Below are positions 26,891 through 33,911 of a stretch of DNA of 64,000 nucleotides, in pieces (within the stretch, counting starts at the first letter, position 1; the number at the start of each line of letters is the position of its first letter). The stretch spans positions 4,504-68,503 of the forward strand of contig DLGW01000019.1 in NCBI GenBank assembly GCA_002482885.1, given 5' to 3'. The position numbers and the translations under genes were made by a program. Below the pieces are notes generated by a model that was not told the origin of the DNA, ran no database searches, and saw only the letters and a program-made list of their open reading frames with translations. This DNA comes from Flavobacteriaceae bacterium UBA7684 (GTDB lineage: Bacteria; Bacteroidota; Bacteroidia; Flavobacteriales; Flavobacteriaceae).

Positions 26891-27434
26891 TGGTTACGTT
26901 AAATGTGGCTTGAATATCTGTTTCTCCGCCCGCATTGTCTAATTTTCCATCAGAAACACCGCTGGCTGATTTGTTGGGTTCGTGCTTCAAAATTACGGTC
27001 AAATTTCCATTTGATGCCTCAAAAGTTTGAAATTTCATTTGTAAGCCGATGGGGAAATTTTTGCTGTCTTTGTCTGTATACGTAGCCGCTAATTTTAAAC
27101 TGGAATCCACATTATAAAATAATTGATGCGCATCACTTTCTTCTTCAACTTCTTTAGTGATGTTGTGTGCCGGACTTTCTAGTTCATTTAATAAACTAAT
27201 TTTTGTGGTATAAGTGGTATTGGGTTTTAATTTTCCATTGGTGATTTCAGGAGCTTTAGCACCATCGCCATCCAAATCTTTAAATATAAATTCTACAGGA
27301 CTTCCGCCGTCAGTTGGGGTAAAAATTAATTTTACAGTAGTGATTAATTCTTCTTCATGTGGAACATGTGGATCGTCTTTTTCGCAACCAACCGTAAATA
27401 GAAAAATGCCGAATAACAGGAATAAATGTTTCAT
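26883..27434 (-). CDS. metal-associated surface/periplasmic lipoprotein
   Basis: 183 residues with a lipoprotein signal (FLFTVGC, Cys17) followed by a histidine- and acid-rich start (EKDDPHVPHEEE). The rest is a beta-rich domain that I recognise as a type found beside TonB receptors in flavobacteria, without defined function. I place the start at the ATG at 27434; an upstream TTG extension would run into the operator. It is the first gene of the two-gene operon and overlaps the receptor by 8 bases. A role in presenting a metal to the receptor is inferred. Confidence 0.8.
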   Translation of the reverse strand: MKHLFLLFGIFLFTVGCEKDDPHVPHEEELITTVKLIFTPTDGGSPVEFIFKDLDGDGAKAPEITNGKLKPNTTYTTKISLLNELESPAHNITKEVEEESDAHQLFYNVDSSLKLAATYTDKDSKNFPIGLQMKFQTFEASNGNLTVILKHEPNKSASGVSDGKLDNAGGETDIQATFNVTIE

Positions 27435-27454
27435 TATTAATAAGGTTTTATAAA

Positions 27455-27473
27455 TTTGTAACACTGTTGCAAA
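27455..27473. promoter_or_regulatory. Fur/Zur-like operator site 1
   Basis: TTTGTAACACTGTTGCAAA is a 19-base palindrome with one mismatch, centred on 27464. It has the same core (AACAnTGTT) as site 2, 38 bases away. It covers the -7 end of the minus-strand promoter. Confidence 0.7.
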
Positions 27474-27499
27474 TTTAAAACAAAATTACAATTACGCAA
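27470..27499 (-). promoter_or_regulatory. promoter of the lipoprotein/TonB-receptor operon
   Basis: On the minus strand TTG (27499-27497), 19 bases, then TAAATTTG (27477-27470) match both Bacteroidota promoter elements. The -33 element lies inside operator site 2 and the -7 element touches site 1, which is what repression by a bound Fur-family dimer would need. Confidence 0.6.
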
Positions 27500-27508
27500 C
27501 ATTGTTGC
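27496..27508. promoter_or_regulatory. Fur/Zur-like operator site 2
   Basis: GCAACATTGTTGC is a perfect 13-base palindrome centred on 27502, 9 bases before the ATG of the Fur-family gene. Placed so close to the start it should also let the regulator repress itself. Confidence 0.7.
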
Positions 27509-27516
27509 ATTTTTTT

Positions 27517-27900
27517 ATGAAAGAAATTAAAACAGGCTCCAAAGCCCATATTTTACAACTAATTAGTCAATCCGAAACGGCATTGTCACATCACGATTTA
27601 CAACAAATCATAGGTGATGCTAAAAACCGAGTTACGATTTATCGTATTTTGGATAAATTAGTAGAAGAGGGGGCGGTTCATAAAGTGATAGATACCGACG
27701 GTATTTCAAAGTTTGCGGCTTGTCATCAATGTTCTCATACGCATCATGTACATAATCATGTGCATTTTAGTTGTACCCAATGTCATGAAGTAACCTGTCT
27801 AGAAGATTTGATACCTTCTTTTGAAATCCCTAAAAATTACACCGTTTTAGAATCTAATTTTGTATTGTCTGGGATATGTCCAGCGTGTAAGAAGCTTTGA
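27517..27900 (+). CDS. Fur family transcriptional repressor (Zur-like)
   Basis: 127 residues. An N-terminal winged helix (SHHDLQQIIGDAKNRVTIYRILDKLVEEGAVHKV) is followed by the metal-binding half with CHQC, a histidine cluster (HTHHVHNHVHFSC), CTQCHEVTC and CPACKK, giving the two CxxC pairs of a structural zinc site. The start at the ATG is chosen because the upstream in-frame TTG lies inside the operator palindrome. It is divergent from the TonB-receptor operon, and it probably represses that operon and itself when zinc is plentiful. Fur (iron) or Mur specificity cannot be excluded from sequence. Confidence 0.9.
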   Translation: MKEIKTGSKAHILQLISQSETALSHHDLQQIIGDAKNRVTIYRILDKLVEEGAVHKVIDTDGISKFAACHQCSHTHHVHNHVHFSCTQCHEVTCLEDLIPSFEIPKNYTVLESNFVLSGICPACKKL

Positions 27901-27920
27901 GTTTTTTTGTTTCAAGTTTA

Positions 27921-27952
27921 AAATTCACAATTCACAACTCACCATTCATATC
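27921..27952. repeat. degenerate heptamer array before mutS2
   Basis: Units AAATTC, ACAATTC, ACAACTC, ACCATTC, ATAT repeat with a period of 7 in the 108-base spacer upstream of mutS2. The opposite sense of the same motif (TGTGAAT-type units) occurs at 30691-30722, beyond the end of the next operon gene. Confidence 0.5.
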
Positions 27953-28008
27953 AAAATCAACTATTTTTGACAATCAAAAACCCAACACCTAAAACCAGAT
28001 TAAATTAA

Positions 28009-30183
28009 ATGCACATCATTCCAAAAACCTTACAAGATTTACAATTTAAAACGGTGGTAGAAACGATTGCCGAAGGTTGCGTAACTGATTTAGGCAAAGA
28101 ATTTGTGTTGCAGTTGGTGCCTTTTAAGGAAAAAGAAGCTTTATGGGTTAATTTACAACACACTACTGAATTTTTATCATCTTACGAGAACGGAAATGCT
28201 TTTCCGAGTCATGGATTTGACAATATTAATCAAGAACTTCGATTTTTAGGGTTAGAAAATAGTGTGTTGGAACTTTCGGGTTTTAGAAGAATTGCTTCTT
28301 TAACCGAAAAATCCATCACTTTGTTATTGTTTTTACAAAAGAATGTGGAATACTATCCGGTGTTATCAGAATACGGACAAAGCTTTGCGGTTAAAAAAGA
28401 AATACTGGTTTACATCCATGCCATTATAGATAAGTTCGGAGAAGTTAAAGACGACGCTTCGCCTGAATTACATCGAATCCGAAAAACTCTAAAAGGCATT
28501 ACAGGTAAAATCAATCAAAGTTTTACTGCGGCCTTATCTACTTATAATGGTTTAGGATATTTGGATGAAATCAAAGAAAGCGTAGTCGAAAATCGCCGAG
28601 TATTGGCGGTGTTGGCGATGTACCGCAGAAAAGTCAAAGGTCAATTTTTGGGTAGTTCTAAAACAGGAAGCATTGCTTTTATAGAACCCGAACAAACGTT
28701 GAATTACACCAGAGAACTCAACAGTTTATTGTACGAAGAAAAAGAAGAACTGGAAAGAATCCTAAAACAATTGACTGAACAAATCAGACCCTTTGCCGAA
28801 GATTTAGCTGTTTATCAAACCTTTTTAACTTACATCGATTCTTTATACGCGAAAGCTAAGTACGCTCAAAAAATAAAAGGCGTTTTGCCTACCATTACCG
28901 AAGAACGTCGGTTGTATCTGAAAGACGCGTATCATCCCATATTGTGGCTAACCAATCAACAAAAAAACGAAGCGGTTTATCCGCAAACCATAGAACTGCA
29001 TTCCGAAAACAGAATCATCGTTATCTCAGGCCCTAACGCAGGCGGAAAAAGCATCACGCTAAAAACTATCGGATTGTTACAACTCATGTTACAATCGGGT
29101 ATTTTAATACCCGTGCATCCTGCCAGCGAAACCTGTTTATTCGACCGTATTTTAACCGATATCGGTGATAATCAATCCATAGAAAATCATTTAAGCACCT
29201 ACAGTTACCGCTTAAAAAACATGAATTATTTCTTAAAAAAGTGCAGTAACAAAACCTTATTTTTAATTGATGAATTTGGAACAGGTAGCGATCCCGAATT
29301 AGGAGGAGCCTTAGCTGAAACTTTTTTAGAAGAATTTTATCATCGGGAAGCTTTTGGGATTATCACCACTCATTACTCTAATCTGAAAATATTGGCCAAC
29401 GAATTACCTTTTGCGACTAATGCCAATATGATGTTTGACGAACGTTCGTTGCAACCATTATATAAATTACACTTGGGGCAGGCGGGAAGTTCTTTTACTT
29501 TTGAAGTGGCTCAAAAAAACGGAATTCCTTTTGGCTTAATTAATCGAGCCAAAAAGAAAATAGAAAAAGGCAAAGTGCGTTTTGACAAAACCATTGCCAG
29601 CATGCAAAAAGAGCAATCTAAATTAGAAAAATCTGCGCAATCGTTAAAAGAAGAAGAACGCAAAGCCCGTGAAGAAAGTTTGAAAATGGAAACCATCAAT
29701 ACCAAAATCAAACAAAAATTAGAAAGTTATCAAGAACTATATGACGCCAATCAACGCTTAATTTATATTGGTCAAAAAGTAGAAGACTGGTCAGAAAAAT
29801 ATTTCAATACCAAAAATAAAAAAGAACTTATCGGGGAATTTTTAAAACTAGTGGAAATCGAAAATTCTAAACGCAAAAAAGCCGAACCTAAAGAGAAAAA
29901 AGTTCAAGAAGCACAAAAAAAAGAAATCATACAAGAACTAGAAGTTCAAGTAGCTGAAATCCGAAAAGAAAAGAAAGAGAAAAAACTCAAAGAAAAAATT
30001 GTAGAAGAAAAACCCAAACTACAACCCAAAATTGGCGACCGCGTGCGCATGATAGATGGTAAAGCCGTAGGGGTTTTAGACGCCATAGAAAAAGGTAAAG
30101 CCGTCGTGAATTACGGTATGTTTACCAGCAAAGTAGATTTAGAATCTTTAGAATTAGTAGAAGCTAAAAAAATCAAAAAATAA
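28009..30183 (+). CDS. MutS2 family ATPase lacking the Smr domain
   Basis: 724-residue MutS2-type protein. The ATPase is intact: Walker A GPNAGGKSITLKT, then DIGDNQSIENHLSTYS, Walker B LFLIDEFGTGSDP and TTHYSNLK. A long charged coiled coil of about residues 510-660 follows. The protein ends after a KOW-like segment (KIGDRVRMIDGKAVGVLD) and has no C-terminal Smr nuclease domain, which in classical MutS2 adds about 80 residues. It may act on collided ribosomes or on recombination intermediates, the two roles known for the family, but without Smr endonuclease activity. It overlaps the next gene by one base (TAATG). Confidence 0.92.
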   Translation: MHIIPKTLQDLQFKTVVETIAEGCVTDLGKEFVLQLVPFKEKEALWVNLQHTTEFLSSYENGNAFPSHGFDNINQELRFLGLENSVLELSGFRRIASLTEKSITLLLFLQKNVEYYPVLSEYGQSFAVKKEILVYIHAIIDKFGEVKDDASPELHRIRKTLKGITGKINQSFTAALSTYNGLGYLDEIKESVVENRRVLAVLAMYRRKVKGQFLGSSKTGSIAFIEPEQTLNYTRELNSLLYEEKEELERILKQLTEQIRPFAEDLAVYQTFLTYIDSLYAKAKYAQKIKGVLPTITEERRLYLKDAYHPILWLTNQQKNEAVYPQTIELHSENRIIVISGPNAGGKSITLKTIGLLQLMLQSGILIPVHPASETCLFDRILTDIGDNQSIENHLSTYSYRLKNMNYFLKKCSNKTLFLIDEFGTGSDPELGGALAETFLEEFYHREAFGIITTHYSNLKILANELPFATNANMMFDERSLQPLYKLHLGQAGSSFTFEVAQKNGIPFGLINRAKKKIEKGKVRFDKTIASMQKEQSKLEKSAQSLKEEERKAREESLKMETINTKIKQKLESYQELYDANQRLIYIGQKVEDWSEKYFNTKNKKELIGEFLKLVEIENSKRKKAEPKEKKVQEAQKKEIIQELEVQVAEIRKEKKEKKLKEKIVEEKPKLQPKIGDRVRMIDGKAVGVLDAIEKGKAVVNYGMFTSKVDLESLELVEAKKIKK

Positions 30184-30599
30184 TGACAGAGCAACTCCCA
30201 AAAGGCAAAAAAATCATCTTGTTTGACGGCGTATGTAATCTGTGCGACAACTTTGTGCAATACGTAATCAAACACGACACCAAAGACCAATTTCGATTCG
30301 TATCCTTGCAATCCGACTTGGGCAAACAAATTTTAAATCACCTAAAAATAGATCCTACCAAAACCGACTCTGTAGTGTTTTATGAACCAGGTGTCGCGTA
30401 TTTTTACAAATCAGACGCCGTGTTAGAAATCGCTTGTTTTTTAGGCGGATTTTTTAATGTATTCACCCTTTTTAAAATTATACCCACCGCTTTACGCAAC
30501 CCATTGTACGATTACGTAGCCAAAAATCGCTATAAATGGTACGGCCAAAAACAGGAGTGTTTGGTGCCTACGTCTGAGTTAAAAGCTAAGTTTTTATAA
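30183..30599 (+). CDS. DCC family thiol-disulfide oxidoreductase
   Basis: 138-residue protein of the DCC (DUF393) family, named for its Asp-x-x-Cys-x-x-Cys motif, seen here as FDGVCNLCDNFVQYVI. It is predicted to have a thioredoxin-like fold. FRFVSLQSDLGKQIL and the C-terminal NRYKWYG segment are also typical. No signal peptide, so probably cytoplasmic. The ATG overlaps the stop codon of mutS2 by one base, indicating translational coupling. Confidence 0.92.
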   Translation: MTEQLPKGKKIILFDGVCNLCDNFVQYVIKHDTKDQFRFVSLQSDLGKQILNHLKIDPTKTDSVVFYEPGVAYFYKSDAVLEIACFLGGFFNVFTLFKIIPTALRNPLYDYVAKNRYKWYGQKQECLVPTSELKAKFL

Positions 30600-30600
30600 G

Positions 30601-30684
30601 AAGCTATTTCCTGCTGTCCGCTGTATCTTTAAAAACGCTTTTCACAAAGCTTTTTTAAAGGATGCCGCTTCCATCAGGGCTAAA
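30601..30684 (+). repeat. double-block extragenic repeat, family A
   Basis: AAGCTATTTCCTGCTGTCCG starts the element at 30601 and AAAGGATGCCGCTTCCATCA follows an inner palindrome (CTTTAAAAACGCTTT with AAAGCTTTTTTAAAG, one mismatch). I recognise the two outer blocks as a very common intergenic repeat in Flavobacterium genomes, where the inner palindrome varies between copies. Here it fills the convergent spacer behind the DCC gene, and its palindrome, rich in A and T, could serve as a terminator. Confidence 0.65.
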
Positions 30685-30690
30685 TTTAAT

Positions 30691-30724
30691 TGTGAATGAT
30701 GAATGGTAAATTATGAATTATGTC
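30691..30724. repeat. degenerate heptamer array
   Basis: TGTGAAT, GATGAAT, GGTAAAT, TATGAAT, TATG in tandem, period 7, directly after repeat family A and before the stop codon of the convergent peptidase gene. Confidence 0.5.
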
Positions 30725-30728
30725 TAGC

Positions 30729-31562
30729 CTACCTCCCAAAAACCTTTGGTGAAAAACCAATCATTTTTTGAGTAAGCATAAACAATTCCGGGAATTCTTT
30801 CTTGAATTGTTGCGGAGATTCAAAAAAGTGTTCTAAAATGACCGATACAAATTCAAATTCATTAGTGTAGGCATACACCCTAAAATATTCTGAATCAATT
30901 AAACGTTTTAAGTTAGGTGGATGTTTAACTTGTTTCATTAATACTTCATAATTATTGGCAAAAATCTGAGAACAAGTATTGCTTTTTTGTAATCCTTGGT
31001 GGTGTAAAATATGCGAAAATTCATGAATACCTAAGTTTAAGTTGTCGTTGGTAGTGTCATGTCCTTCCTTAAAATGTTTCCATGAAAAAACAATGGTTTT
31101 TAAACCTGGATTGTATTCGCCTTTATGGTATTCTTTGGTGATGTTCGAAAAATAGATGTCTGGGTAAACAATAACCTGAGAAAGTCTGTGGAATAAATAA
31201 TTACGCATACCAAAAGTGATCATGATTCCAGTAGCAGCAATTAAAATTTTTACTTCGTCGTTAATAACAAAACCTGCTCTGCTGTAAAAAGGATATTTTT
31301 TCAAGAATTTATATACTCGGTGCTCAAAATATATTTGGTGTTTAGCCGATAATTTTTGGTAAAACGGAAATTGATTTCGTAAAATAGATTGTTGGGGTAG
31401 GCTTAACTTTTTAGGAGATAAATAAAAATACCTGATTAAGGGTTGGTTAATAATTTGCTCAACAGTAGTTAATAAAACTTGAATGGTTGTATAAATAACC
31501 ATTGTTATTAAGATCAGTATACCAATTATTATAAAGATTAGATTAATTTCGATTGATTCCAT
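30729..31562 (-). CDS. MtfA-like zinc-dependent peptidase
   Basis: 277 residues. One N-terminal membrane helix (IFIIIGILILITMVIYTTI) is followed by a domain of the M90 (MtfA) peptidase type. The zinc-binding HEFSH motif sits in NLGIHEFSHILHHQG, and the third ligand is probably the glutamate in EFEFVSVILEHFFESP. E. coli MtfA is cytoplasmic and interacts with the regulator Mlc; the membrane anchor here is a difference shared by many Bacteroidota homologues. Substrate unknown. The gene appears to be alone on its strand. Confidence 0.88.
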   Translation of the reverse strand: MESIEINLIFIIIGILILITMVIYTTIQVLLTTVEQIINQPLIRYFYLSPKKLSLPQQSILRNQFPFYQKLSAKHQIYFEHRVYKFLKKYPFYSRAGFVINDEVKILIAATGIMITFGMRNYLFHRLSQVIVYPDIYFSNITKEYHKGEYNPGLKTIVFSWKHFKEGHDTTNDNLNLGIHEFSHILHHQGLQKSNTCSQIFANNYEVLMKQVKHPPNLKRLIDSEYFRVYAYTNEFEFVSVILEHFFESPQQFKKEFPELFMLTQKMIGFSPKVFGR

Positions 31563-31694
31563 TTTTTTATAAAAAACGAAAATATAAATTAAAGTAATAT
31601 TACCTCATTAAATTAATTTTTAAAGAGAGGTTTTTTGTTAGTTTTGTTATATATCTCATCAACAAAGAGCTTTAAAAATCTGAAATATATTATT

Positions 31695-32570
31695 ATGCAA
31701 ACCACCATACAAAACCAATATTTAAAGGTAACCGCTAAAACAGCAGGTGCAGAATTAACTTCGGTATTTAGTAAAGTTCAAAATAAAGAATTGTTGTGGA
31801 ATGCCAATGCTGATTTCTGGCCACGCCATGCACCAGTGTTGTTTCCCATTGTAGGGAAGTTGAAAAATAATACATTTACCCATCAAGAAAAACATTACCA
31901 ATTACCCCAACATGGGTTTGCCCGTGATAATAATTTTGAGCTAGAAAGTCAAACCGAAAACAGCTTAACATTTTTACTAAAAAGCAATGCAGAAACACTG
32001 TTAAAATATCCGTTTGATTTTGAATTAAGATTGCTATATGCCCTTGAAAATAACACGTTACACACACGATATGTAGTAAAAAATACAGGAAACGAAACAC
32101 AATATTTTTCCATAGGAGCGCATCCAGCATTTATGTGTCCGTTGTTTGAAAATGAAAAATTAGAAGATTATTATTTAGTGTTTGAAAAACCCGAAACATT
32201 GGACAGACATTTACTTGCAGATGGTTTATTTGATTACAGTACAGAATCGGTTTTAAGCCATCAAAACGAGTTGATATTAAACGAATATTTATTTGAAAAA
32301 GATGCTGTAGTGTTTAAAAACATGGCATCCCAAAAAGTGATATTAAAAAGCAATAAGTCAAATTACGCTTTAGAATTTACCTATAACGGATTTCCACATT
32401 TTGGCATTTGGTCCAAAAAAGATTCCGGATTTTTGTGTTTAGAACCTTGGTGCGGATACTCTGATTACGTAGATGCCTCTGGCGAAATTGCTGAAAAACA
32501 AGCCATTCAAAGTTTAGAACCACAGGGCGTTTTTGAACGTACTTTTTCGGTAAAATTTAGTGGTTTTTAG
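31695..32570 (+). CDS. aldose 1-epimerase family protein
   Basis: 291 residues with a galactose mutarotase-like beta-sandwich. Visible family features are LFPIVGKLKNN, HGFARDNNFEL, the histidine in FSIGAHPAFMCPL, and LCLEPWCGYSD near the end. This subgroup (LacX / YeaD-like) may act on hexose-6-phosphates or unknown sugars rather than galactose. I choose the ATG at 31695; a longer reading from an upstream TTG adds an unlikely hydrophobic leader. It ends in a 4-base overlap with the convergent murF stop. Confidence 0.9.
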   Translation: MQTTIQNQYLKVTAKTAGAELTSVFSKVQNKELLWNANADFWPRHAPVLFPIVGKLKNNTFTHQEKHYQLPQHGFARDNNFELESQTENSLTFLLKSNAETLLKYPFDFELRLLYALENNTLHTRYVVKNTGNETQYFSIGAHPAFMCPLFENEKLEDYYLVFEKPETLDRHLLADGLFDYSTESVLSHQNELILNEYLFEKDAVVFKNMASQKVILKSNKSNYALEFTYNGFPHFGIWSKKDSGFLCLEPWCGYSDYVDASGEIAEKQAIQSLEPQGVFERTFSVKFSGF

Positions 32571-33850
32571 ATTAGATTTAGAATGCGTTCTAAAGCCATG
32601 CCCCTGGAACCTTTAATCAACAAACATTTATTTTGAATGTTTTTGTTTTTAGAGCTGTTGGCAAATTCATCATAAGATTTATAAAAACACATGTTTTTCG
32701 CTTCAATTTGGTGCTCAAAAAAACGTTCCCCAATAAAACTGACGTGATTGTTCGGAAGGTTTTTTAATAGGTTTACAATTTGTGCATGTTCTTTACTGCT
32801 ATCTTCTCCTAGTTCAAACATATCACCTAAAATTAACCATTTATTCTTTTTATTTAGCTTTAAAAAGTTGTCAATAGCTACTTGCATACTGCTAGGATTG
32901 GCGTTGTAGCAGTCTAAAATGATTTCATTGCCTTTGAGTTGAATTAACTGAGAACGGTTGTTAGAAGGGATATATCCCTCAATAGCTTCTTGTATAAGAA
33001 TGTTGTCAATCTCAAAATACCTACCAATAGTAATTGCTGCATTGATGTTCGTTACATTGTAGTTGCCCACTAAGTTAGAGGTGATGGTTAGGTTTTCTAG
33101 TTTAGTTTGGGCAAATTCCCCACTTTCAACAGTGGGTAATATAATGTTGGCATTTTTGTCTTTAGTACTAAAAGTATATCTTTTAATTTTACTGGTTTTG
33201 CTTTTTTGGATTTCATCGTCCAAATTAACAAAAGCCATTTTTTGGTTAGCTTTTAAAAAGTCGTAGAGTTCACTTTTACCTTTAATTACACCTTCTATGC
33301 CACCAAAACCTTCTAAGTGAGCTTTTCCAAAATTGGTAATATACCCATAATCAGGTTGGGCAATCTTACATAAGAACTCAATCTCTTTTTGATGATTAGC
33401 ACCCATTTCTACAATACCAATTTCAGTACTTTCATCAAAAGAGAGTATGGTAAGGGGTACGCCAATATGGTTGTTTAAATTCCCTATGGTTGCTTTTGCT
33501 GTGAATTTTTTAGATAGAACTACCTGAATTAATTCTTTAGAAGTTGTTTTTCCATTACTACCTGTTAAAGCTATAATCGGTAGTTCTAAAAAATTCCTGT
33601 GAAAGGTAGCTAATTCTTGTAATGTTTTTAAAACATCCGCCACTAGGATGGTTCTTTCGTCCAGATAGAATTTTTCATTATCTATAATTACAAAAGCAGC
33701 ACCTTTATTTAAGGCTTCTTCGGCAAAAGAGTTTGCATCAAAGTTTTCTCCTTTTAAACAAAAGAAAATACAATTAGGTTCAATTTTTCGAGTGTCGGTA
33801 CAAACGGTCTGAAATTTTAAAAATAATTGGTGAATTTTTTCGATGTTCAT
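32567..33850 (-). CDS. murF: UDP-N-acetylmuramoyl-tripeptide--D-alanyl-D-alanine ligase
   Basis: 427-residue Mur ligase that adds D-Ala-D-Ala to the peptidoglycan precursor UDP-MurNAc-tripeptide in the cytoplasm. The ATP-binding loop ALTGSNGKTTSKELI, EMGANHQKEIEFL, and NLVGNYNVTNINAAI are intact, and DCYNANPSSM is the murF-type signature. It is separated from gldJ, upstream on the same strand, by 61 bases that include a hairpin with a T run, so it may be expressed by read-through or its own promoter. Confidence 0.96.
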   Translation of the reverse strand: MNIEKIHQLFLKFQTVCTDTRKIEPNCIFFCLKGENFDANSFAEEALNKGAAFVIIDNEKFYLDERTILVADVLKTLQELATFHRNFLELPIIALTGSNGKTTSKELIQVVLSKKFTAKATIGNLNNHIGVPLTILSFDESTEIGIVEMGANHQKEIEFLCKIAQPDYGYITNFGKAHLEGFGGIEGVIKGKSELYDFLKANQKMAFVNLDDEIQKSKTSKIKRYTFSTKDKNANIILPTVESGEFAQTKLENLTITSNLVGNYNVTNINAAITIGRYFEIDNILIQEAIEGYIPSNNRSQLIQLKGNEIILDCYNANPSSMQVAIDNFLKLNKKNKWLILGDMFELGEDSSKEHAQIVNLLKNLPNNHVSFIGERFFEHQIEAKNMCFYKSYDEFANSSKNKNIQNKCLLIKGSRGMALERILNLI

Positions 33851-33864
33851 AAGAATAAGGTATT

Positions 33865-33890
33865 AAAAAAGCCCTAATATAGGGCTTTTT
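33865..33890 (-). terminator. weak terminator or attenuator between gldJ and murF
   Basis: Short 5-bp GC-rich stem GCCCT / AGGGC (extended by A-T pairs) with A and T runs on both sides. It lies between the gldJ stop and the murF start on the minus strand. Confidence 0.65.
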
Positions 33891-33911
33891 TGAAAGTTTT
33901 TAAAACAATTA

